In this document: piece by piece, positions 60,101 through 64,000 of the stretch
How positions within the stretch are numbered: position 1 is the stretch's first letter
Layout of the letters: every line of letters begins with the position of its first letter
From: Rodentibacter sp. JRC1
GTDB lineage: Bacteria; Pseudomonadota; Gammaproteobacteria; Enterobacterales; Pasteurellaceae
Assembly (NCBI RefSeq): GCF_020521555.1
Contig: NZ_BPWA01000001.1
Span: 558,001-622,000, forward strand
Length of the DNA: 64,000 nt
Direction of reading: 5' to 3'
Notes under the pieces: model-generated
Told to the model about the DNA's origin: nothing
Database searches by the model: none
What the model saw: only the letters and a program-made list of their open reading frames with translations
Program-made: the position numbers and the translations under genes

Positions 60101-63100
60101 TCAACGCCGTGCTGACATTGGTGATCTTATCGCCGCCGACATCTAAACCTTTATCCGTTGAGCTGATATTGGTTGTCGGTGCTGTCGGATCAGACACGTT
60201 ACCCACTGTCAATGTTGTGGTGTTCACGTGGTTGAATGTGACGTTTTCAGCGGTTGCAAAGGCAATTCTGCCGCCGGTTTGGTTCACCACCAAGTTTTTA
60301 CCTGCTACAAACTCCAGCGTATCACCAGCTTTCACTTGGGTTGTGCCGTTAGTTGCCGTTACCGCTTCATCCGTGTTGGTCGCGTTTACGGTGTGGAACA
60401 CGTTATTAATGGTGTTCGCTACATCGGTTACCGTTGCAATCGTGCCGTTAGTCACGTTCGATTCCGCTTTACCTGTCGTGGTATTCGCATTCACATCACC
60501 GGTTTTCACTGCCACCGTACCGTTGGTCACGTTGGTTGTGCTGTTATCGCCTTTGATGATATTCGAAGTGTTCGCCACTAATTTACCGTCTACCACGCTG
60601 ATAGTTGCGTTATCAACATTCACGTTGTAGGTAACGTTGCTGACCGTGCCGTTCGCATCTGTCTCAATTACCGCTGTGGTTGCCGTGCCGTTATTAAAGT
60701 TCACCGTGTCATACGGTTTCACGAAGTCTTTCGCCGCACCGTTTTCTTGTAAGTTCCAACCTGAATTGAGGATGTCGCCTACGGTCGCTGCGTTAGTGAC
60801 GTTTAAATTTGTCGGTAAACTTTGTTCTTTGGTTACATCTTTACCTTCGGTGTTGTACACATCTTTATTGTACGTATCCGGTAAGTTGCTATTTAAACCG
60901 CTAATCGTACCGTTGGTGATGGTGGTGTTACCTACGGTGATGTTATTTGCCGTGATGTTATTCAGGCTGATATTTTCTGATAAACCGTAAGTGATGTTCG
61001 CTCCGTCTTGGTTGATTTCGAGGTTTTTACCCGCTTTATACGTGATGGTATCACCCGCTTTCACTTGAACATCTTTATGACCTTCGGATTTGACTTGGTC
61101 ATTGTTCTTCGCTGTTGTGATGTTAAATGATGAATTATTCACCAAGTTCGCCACTTCCGTTGCGTTCAAGAAGGAATCACCGTTAGTCACTGAAACCGTA
61201 CCGTTCGGGTTCACCGTGCCGTTTGTGGTGTTAACATCAAAGGCAACGTTTAACGTACCATTGTTGATGGTCACATTCGGGGTTGTTCCCGTACCGTTTA
61301 CGTAGTTGACGTTGTTTACCGTGCTTTGGTTTGCAGGTTCGCCGTTCGTGCCGTTAGTCACGGTTTGGTTGTTCACGGTGTAATTCACTTCTTTACCGGT
61401 TACGGTGATGTCGTAAATACCTGTTGTCGTATTCGCCGCACCTGTTACGTTCACGCCGTTTTTACCGATAAAGTTTACGGTATTGGCATTACGTACCGCC
61501 GCAGAATAGTTGTTACCGTCCGTTCTTACCACCCAGCCGTAGTCTTTCAAATCGCCCACGGTTACGACCGCACTTGGATCCGTCGCATTGGTTAAGTCGA
61601 TAAATTTATTTTGGTTATCGCCTGTGTTGCTGTCTGATGTGGTTGGAATCGTAATGTTATTCAACGCCGTGCTGACATTGGTGATCTTATCGCCGCCGAC
61701 ATCTAAACCTTTATCCGTTGAGCTGATATTGGTTGTCGGTGCTGTCGGATCAGACACGTTACCCACTGTCAACGTCGTGGTGTTCACGTGGTTGAATGTG
61801 ACGTTTTCAGCGGTTGCAAAGGCAATTCTGCCGCCGGTTTGGTTCACCACCAAGTTCTTACCTGCTACAAACTCCAGCGTATCACCGGCTTTCACTTGGG
61901 TTGTGCCGTTAGTTGCCGTTACCGCTTCATCCGTGTTGGTCGCGTTTACGGTGTGGAACGCACTATTGATCGCATTGGTCACGGTGGAAGCATTTACTAA
62001 GTTGCTGCCATTGCCGCCGTCAACCACTTTGATCGTACCGTTGTCATTGGTTGTAAGGTTAGTTACGTTTGCTTTCACCTCACCGGTTGCCGGATCTGTT
62101 GTGATCGTACTGTTATCCACTTTCACGTTCACTTCCACTTTGGAAACGTTGCCGTTAGTGGTATTAATTTTCACTTCCGTACCCGTCCCGTTGACAAAGT
62201 TCACGGTGTCATAGGCTGCAACAAAGTCTTTTGCCGTGCCGTTTTCTTGTAAGTTCCAACCTGCGTTTAATACGTCATTCACCGTTGCCGCATTGGTGCC
62301 GTTTACGGTGGTCGGTGCGGTTTGCGAATCCACATTGTTGTTGCTGTTGGTTGCAACATTGTTGGTCGGTGGAAGTTCGTTATTCAACCCACTGATTGTG
62401 CCGTTGGTGATCGTTGTGTTACCTACGGTAATATTATTTGCCGTAATGTTATTCAGGCTGATATTTTCTGATAAACCATAAGCAATGGTTTTACCGTTTT
62501 GGTTGATATTGAGATTTTTACCCGCTTTATAAGTGAGCGTATCACCGGCTTTAACCTGAGTACCTGTAGCGTTCGCTACATCTGCTACTTGCTCATTATC
62601 ACTGCTTGTATTCACTGTGTGGAACACGTCATTGATCGCATTCGTTACGGTAGTGGCATTGACAAGTTTATCGCCCTCTGTTGGTTCTTTTACTTTACCA
62701 TCTGTGTCAACAGTTAAACTGGTATTTGCCACGTTAGCCGCAGCACTTCCACCGATTGCACTAATATTGTAGGTAATACTACCGTCTGCTTGCTTTTCCT
62801 CAACCACGCTTACATTTTTACCGGCTGTCACCTTGTTAGTTTTCGCAGAAATAGTGAAATTATTGCCCGCTTGTGCAATATCCACATTGTCGCCGGCAAT
62901 GTAGGTTACGGTTTCACCCGGGTTGATTAGCTCTTTGCTTGTCCCTTTGGAGTTGGTGCCAGTGCCTGATTTGCCCGAAGTCGCATACCAACCTGAGTTG
63001 TTGATGGCATCAGCTACGTTAGCGGCTGAAAGGAACGTGTTGCTTGTGGTCGTAAGAGCTCCAGCACCCGAGATATTAGCAGAAACACCAACTCGTCCAT

Positions 63101-64000
63101 TTGTAACATTTTGATTCGCTTGATTTACTGAGAAGACAATGCCCGGGTCACCGTCATAATCGCCTGAACGATCAATATTGATTCCTTGTCCGGCAAAAAG
63201 ATTAAGTTGTTTATTTAGTACCGTACCTGTTGGTGCTTTATTGGTCGCCGAACCACCACCCAAAGCATCTGTACGATATTTAAATGTCGTTGTCGATGGC
63301 TTTGCCGAAATCGTAATATTGTTTCCACTTTGAACAATATTCGTGTTATCTCCAGCAATAAGCTTCACCGTTTCACCAAAATTGATAAATTCATCCGTTG
63401 TGCCGGTGGCAGTTCCCGAGCCACTTTGACCTGTGGTTAAATTCCAGCCTGATTTCGCCATTACCATATAAAGCTGTGAGCCGTTAATCGCATCTGTCGA
63501 GTTAGCTGAAATATTACCCGCCGCCACGTTGTGGATTTGACGATAAGGCACGGCATTGTTTCCCGTTTCTCCCGATCCAACAGAAACGACATGATTAAGA
63601 CCATTCGCAGGAAGCACACCGGCAAAACCATCATAGGTAATGCCTGAAACAGTGGCTTGGCTTTCTATTGTTCCGTTTCGTGTTTTCGAGAAAGAACCCA
63701 ATGCGACAGAATCCCTAAGGCTAGCGACTGCCGTTGTCCCTAATGCGGTCGCATTATTTGCCTCACTTGTAGTATGTGCTCTCGTCCCAAGTGCAACAGA
63801 AAATCCTGCTTCGGCATTCGTAAATCCACCAATCGCAATCGCACGATTTTTGGTTGCGTTTGCTTGAGCCCCTGTGGCAATGGTGTATTTATCTAATGCT
63901 TGTGATAACACACCATTAGCAACGCTGCCTTCACCCATTGCTTTCGCTGAATCCCCCATTGCTAAGGCGTTTGCACCACCCGCTTCCGAATACGCTCCAA
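51135..64000 (-). CDS. Giant trimeric autotransporter adhesin (N-terminus beyond window)
   Basis: An uninterrupted frame from the right edge to the stop at 51135, at least 4287 residues. N to C it shows degenerate YadA-type head repeats (IATGAQANATKNRAIAIGG, FSVALGTRAHTT; about 64000-63590) and a neck (RQIHNVAAGNISANSTDAIN, about 63545-63470). Trp-ring-like domains follow (SGWNLTTGQ, SGWYATSGK, AGWNLQENG). Then come five tandem 520-residue units (61950-54151), diverged copies of the same modules, and a YadA membrane anchor (PGKSMVAASAGHFKGENALA, ending GVGYQW). Type Vc secretion, three chains forming one barrel; cell-surface adhesion. Extremely Asn/Thr-rich. The signal peptide and promoter lie outside the window. 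Confidence 0.95.
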   Translation of the reverse strand, partial: GAYSEAGGANALAMGDSAKAMGEGSVANGVLSQALDKYTIATGAQANATKNRAIAIGGFTNAEAGFSVALGTRAHTTSEANNATALGTTAVASLRDSVALGSFSKTRNGTIESQATVSGITYDGFAGVLPANGLNHVVSVGSGETGNNAVPYRQIHNVAAGNISANSTDAINGSQLYMVMAKSGWNLTTGQSGSGTATGTTDEFINFGETVKLIAGDNTNIVQSGNNITISAKPSTTTFKYRTDALGGGSATNKAPTGTVLNKQLNLFAGQGINIDRSGDYDGDPGIVFSVNQANQNVTNGRVGVSANISGAGALTTTSNTFLSAANVADAINNSGWYATSGKSGTGTNSKGTSKELINPGETVTYIAGDNVDIAQAGNNFTISAKTNKVTAGKNVSVVEEKQADGSITYNISAIGGSAAANVANTSLTVDTDGKVKEPTEGDKLVNATTVTNAINDVFHTVNTSSDNEQVADVANATGTQVKAGDTLTYKAGKNLNINQNGKTIAYGLSENISLNNITANNITVGNTTITNGTISGLNNELPPTNNVATNSNNNVDSQTAPTTVNGTNAATVNDVLNAGWNLQENGTAKDFVAAYDTVNFVNGTGTEVKINTTNGNVSKVEVNVKVDNSTITTDPATGEVKANVTNLTTNDNGTIKVVDGGNGSNLVNASTVTNAINSAFHTVNATNTDEAVTATNGTTQVKAGDTLEFVAGKNLVVNQTGGRIAFATAENVTFNHVNTTTLTVGNVSDPTAPTTNISSTDKGLDVGGDKITNVSTALNNITIPTTSDSNTGDNQNKFIDLTNATDPSAVVTVGDLKDYGWVVRTDGNNYSAAVRNANTVNFIGKNGVNVTGAANTTTGIYDITVTGKEVNYTVNNQTVTNGTNGEPANQSTVNNVNYVNGTGTTPNVTINNGTLNVAFDVNTTNGTVNPNGTVSVTNGDSFLNATEVANLVNNSSFNITTAKNNDQVKSEGHKDVQVKAGDTITYKAGKNLEINQDGANITYGLSENISLNNITANNITVGNTTITNGTISGLNSNLPDTYNKDVYNTEGKDVTKEQSLPTNLNVTNAATVGDILNSGWNLQENGAAKDFVKPYDTVNFNNGTATTAVIETDANGTVSNVTYNVNVDNATISVVDGKLVANTSNIIKGDNSTTNVTNGTVAVKTGDVNANTTTGKAESNVTNGTIATVTDVANTINNVFHTVNATNTDEAVTATNGTTQVKAGDTLEFVAGKNLVVNQTGGRIAFATAENVTFNHVNTTTLTVGNVSDPTAPTTNISSTDKGLDVGGDKITNVSTALNNITIPTTSDSNTGDNQNKFIDLTNATDPSAVVTVGDLKDYGWVVRTDGNNYSAAVRNANTVNFIGKNGVNVTGAANTTTGIYDITVTGKEVNYTVNNQTVTNGTNGEPANQSTVNNVNYVNGTGTTPNVTINNGTLNVAFDVNTTNGTVNPNGTVSVTNGDSFLNATEVANLVNNSSFNITTAKNNDQVKSEGHKDVQVKAGDTITYKAGKNLEINQDGANITYGLSENISLNNITANNITVGNTTITNGTISGLNSNLPDTYNKDVYNTEGKDVTKEQSLPTNLNVTNAATVGDILNSGWNLQENGAAKDFVKPYDTVNFNNGTATTAVIETDANGTVSNVTYNVNVDNATISVVDGKLVANTSNIIKGDNSTTNVTNGTVAVKTGDVNANTTTGKAESNVTNGTIATVTDVANTINNVFHTVNATNTDEAVTATNGTTQVKAGDTLEFVAGKNLVVNQTGGRIAFATAENVTFNHVNTTTLTVGNVSDPTAPTTNISSTDKGLDVGGDKITNVSTALNNITIPTTSDSNTGDNQNKFIDLTNATDPSAVVTVGDLKDYGWVVRADGNNYSAAVRNANTVNFIGKNGVNVTGAANATTGIYDITVTGKEVNYTVNNQTVTNGTNGEPANQSTVNNVNYVNGTGTTPNVTINNGTLNVAFDVNTTNGTVNPNGTVSVTNGDSFLNATEVANLVNNSSFNITTAKNNDQVTSGGHKDVQVKAGDTITYKAGKNLEISQDGANITYGLSENISLNNITANNITVGNTTITNGTISGLNSTLPPTYNKDEYNTENKDVTTSQDLPSGLNVTNAATVGDILNSGWNLQENGAAKDFVKPYDTVNFVNGTATTANITTDDDGKVSVVKYNVNVDNATISVVDGKLVANTSNIIKGDNSTTNVTNGTVAVKTGDVNANTTTGKAESNVTNGTIATVADVANTINNVFHTVNATNTDEAVTATNGTTQVKAGDTLEFVAGKNLVVNQTGGRIAFATAENVTFNHVNTTTLTVGNVSDPTAPTTNISSTDKGLDVGGDKITNVSTALNNITIPTTSDSNTGDNQNKFIDLTNATDPSAVVTVGDLKDYGWVVRADGNNYSAAVRNANTVNFIGKNGVNVTGKANATTGIYDITVTGKEVNYTVNNQTVTNGTNGEPANQSTVNNVNYVNGTGTTPNVTINNGTLNVAFDVNTTNGTVNPNGTVSVTNGDSFLNATEVANLVNNSSFNITTAKNNDQVTSGGHKDVQVKAGDTITYKAGKNLEINQDGANITYGLSENISLNNITANNITVGNTTITNGTISGLNSTLPPTYNKDEYNTNNSPVTKEQSLPTNLNVTNAATVGDILNSGWNLQENGAAKDFVKPYDTVNFNNGTATTAVIETDANGTVSNVTYNVNVDNATISVVDGKLVANTSNIIKGDNSTTNVTNGTVAVKTGDVNANTTTGKAESNVTNGTIATVTDVANTINNVFHTVNATNTDEAVTATNGTTQVKAGDTLEFVAGKNLVVNQTGGRIAFATAENVTFNHVNTTTLTVGNVSDPTAPTTNISSTDKGLDVGGDKITNVSTALNNITIPTTSDSNTGDNQNKFIDLTNATDPSAVVTVGDLKDYGWVVRADGNNYSAAVRNANTVNFIGENGVNVTGKANATTGIYDITVTGKEVNYTVNNQTVTNGTNGEPANQSTVNNVNYVNGTGTTPNVTINNGTLNVAFDVNTTNGTVNPNGTVSVTNGDSFLNATEVANLVNNSSFNITTAKNNDQVTSGGHKDVQVKAGDTITYKAGKNLEINQDGANITYGLSENISLNNITANNITVGNTTITNGTISGLNSNLPDTYNKDVYNTEGKDVTKEQSLPTNLNVTNAATVGDILNSGWNLQENGAAKDFVKPYDTVNFNNGTATTAVIETDANGTVSNVTYNVNVDNATISVVDGKLVANTSNIIKGDNSTTNVTNGTVAVKTGDVKANTTTGKAESNVTNGTIATVTDVANTINNVFHTLNTSKVETQITSKANATGAQVKAGDTVQFTAAKNLEIVQDGHNITYGLSENITVNNVNTTTLTIGNVSNTTAPKVDFNAETAKPATNNNASNAPEFALNITTNGKPTQITGVGSVLNLTDVATNPGDKDGARQPDVTKQLVNLTNLPEGTLNSAATVRDLVNMGWIVKATGNNYSNTVKNANEVNFVGAGGVTVEGSDSGDVRTITIKGKEVNYTVNNQTVTNTTSGEPANQSTVNNVNYVNGNGTTPNVTINNGTLNVGFDVNSTSTSTNENGTAKLDDPTQGASFVNASTLVNTLNNVSHNITASNANGGKDGVQTVADPNQSQTRVKAGDTVTYSAGKNLVVNQTTDGNGNHVVEYGLSSDINVTSITVGNTTITNGTISGLNNHFNNASSLTGGTNLNSSSAPTTISNNLTEAATVQDVLNSGWNLQENGKAKDFVAAYDTVNFNNGSGTVVNITSDGNKSDITVNVKVDGSSVTIDKNGNLTANSTNIANAATGNVSANATTGKAEFDSSNGTKPLATVDDVANTVNNVYHTVNTSSNDNQVVSGADAAGTKVRAGDTLTYVAGKNLEINQTGSTITYGLSKDITVSNVNTTTLTVGNVSNPTAPKVDFNADNATPATNNPTQPDFALNITTNGKPTQITGVGSTLNTTTVPNTASGDVINPTTNTSSNVLVDLSNPTKPDSAATVRDLQNMGWIVEAEGNGYKDTVKNANRVNFKGDGAVNVTGSTENGVRTITVTTKADGTTITIDPNKGLVANTTNIVANPNGTVSVDPAGNGGNLVNGTTVVNAINSAGHTIKAAKTNNLVTSNNGSAKVNPGKTVTYQAGKNLEANITVNANGDSTVTYGLSDNISVNTVQVGGNTGPIITGDKNGNIVIGKADANGNLAPTQIKNVAPGTADTDAVNVSQLRGVAGNINNRINKVDKDLRAGIAGANAAAGLPQVYLPGKSMVAASAGHFKGENALAVGYSRASDNGKLILKLQGNTNSRGDVGGSVGVGYQW
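54151..55710 (-). repeat. Adhesin tandem unit 1 (1560 bp, most C-terminal)
   Basis: Starts at a GTATGGAACACGTTATTAAT landmark and ends where the next GTGTGGAACACG copy begins. Carries one USS core at 55327-55335. Its variable patch near 54592-54650 encodes DTYNKDVYNTEGKDVTKEQS, as in units 4 and 5. It has KANTT in place of NANTT near 54247, and GGHKD near 54840. Confidence 0.9.
55711..57270 (-). repeat. Adhesin tandem unit 2 (1560 bp)
   Basis: Same length and landmarks as the other units. USS core at 56887-56895. Variable patch near 56152-56212 encodes PTYNKDEYNTNNSPVTKEQS, unique among the five. GGHKD-type segment near 56400. Confidence 0.9.
57271..58830 (-). repeat. Adhesin tandem unit 3 (1560 bp)
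   Basis: USS core at 58447-58455. The most divergent unit: 57508-57574 encodes TANITTDDDGKVSVVKYNVN instead of the TAVIETDANGTVSNVTYNVN form. The patch near 57687-57772 encodes PTYNKDEYNTENKDVTTSQD. Confidence 0.9.
58831..60390 (-). repeat. Adhesin tandem unit 4 (1560 bp)
   Basis: USS core at 60007-60015. Nearly identical to unit 5 over its whole length. Both share the KSEGHKD segment (near 59520) and the TDGNNYS variant (near 59960), which separate them from units 1-3. Confidence 0.9.
60391..61950 (-). repeat. Adhesin tandem unit 5 (1560 bp, most N-terminal)
   Basis: USS core at 61567-61575. Homology to the other units stops sharply at 61951-61960, where GTGTGGAACACGTT is replaced by GTGTGGAACGCACT. 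Differs from unit 4 at only a handful of bases that I can see (for example near 60669 and 61772). Confidence 0.9.

Noticed and set aside
61567..61575. Adhesin unit array as a CRISPR-like or satellite array
   Set aside because: The 1560-base units are entirely coding, in frame and without spacers. They are protein repeats.
54850..62214. Long plus-strand reading frames (up to 265 codons) repeated in every adhesin unit
   Set aside because: They are antisense images of the Asn/Thr/Val-rich coding strand, recur only because the units recur, and lack ribosome sites. The minus-strand frame is clearly the gene.

Overview
The window is chromosomal DNA of a Pasteurellaceae species from the Haemophilus influenzae side of the family (Haemophilus or Aggregatibacter). 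The 9-base uptake signal sequence (USS) AAGTGCGGT recurs in both orientations from about 5 kb onward. Gene blocks also follow orders I recall from H. influenzae: wzz-glnA-typA, alaA-menF-menD-menH, bcp-exbB-exbD-tonB beside dapA-bamC, menB-menC-aroQ-accB-accC, yjjI to ferredoxin, trpS-hflD-purB, and eno-yigB-ygiB-ygiC. I cannot settle the species.

Layout. 1-4937: an AT-rich, USS-free O-antigen operon on the minus strand (wzz, wzx, wzy, a Stealth-family phosphotransferase and the start of a family-2 glycosyltransferase). 5103-8631: glnA and typA/bipA, divergent. 8851-15367: alaA, then the menaquinone genes menF, menD and menH and an MHS-type transporter. 15450-19841: Fur-box-controlled exbB-exbD-tonB, bcp, dapA and bamC. 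19909-24498: an unknown small protein, arfA with a terminator inside its reading frame, an ArsC-like protein, a PerM-like permease, trmO, menA and rraA. 24621-29095: the minus-strand run menB, menC, aroQ, accB, accC. 29257-32051: a lipoprotein, a phosphohexomutase and an SMR efflux protein. 32222-33629: an intact-looking IS3-family element. 33667-41844: the glycyl-radical protein YjjI without its activator, a YczE-like membrane protein, a heptosyltransferase, an O-antigen ligase, fba, pgk, an RNase T2 and a ferredoxin. 41854-50818: a small DUF1232 gene, a YfcZ-like protein, trpS, hflD, purB, eno and the yigB-ygiB-ygiC group.

51135 to the window end is one minus-strand gene for a giant trimeric autotransporter adhesin (at least 4287 residues, N-terminus outside the window). 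Its core is five in-frame tandem units of exactly 1560 bp. Each unit carries one USS core and dozens of N-X-S/T sequons. This is the most unusual feature of the window: the units look able to change number without breaking frame, and to be targets of DNA uptake and recombination.

Two families of short intergenic repeats with inverted ends also stand out. One (six copies) has ends built on TTTGTGCAACTGATACATAA. The other (three copies) has ends TAGTGAATTAAATT. One copy of the second family supplies the stop codon of arfA.

Functional links: menaquinone synthesis is spread over three loci (menFDH, menA, menCB; menE not seen). Wzx/Wzy/Wzz at the left edge and a WaaL-like ligase at 37-38 kb together could make and attach an O-antigen. 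ExbB-ExbD-TonB would power iron and haem receptors encoded elsewhere.
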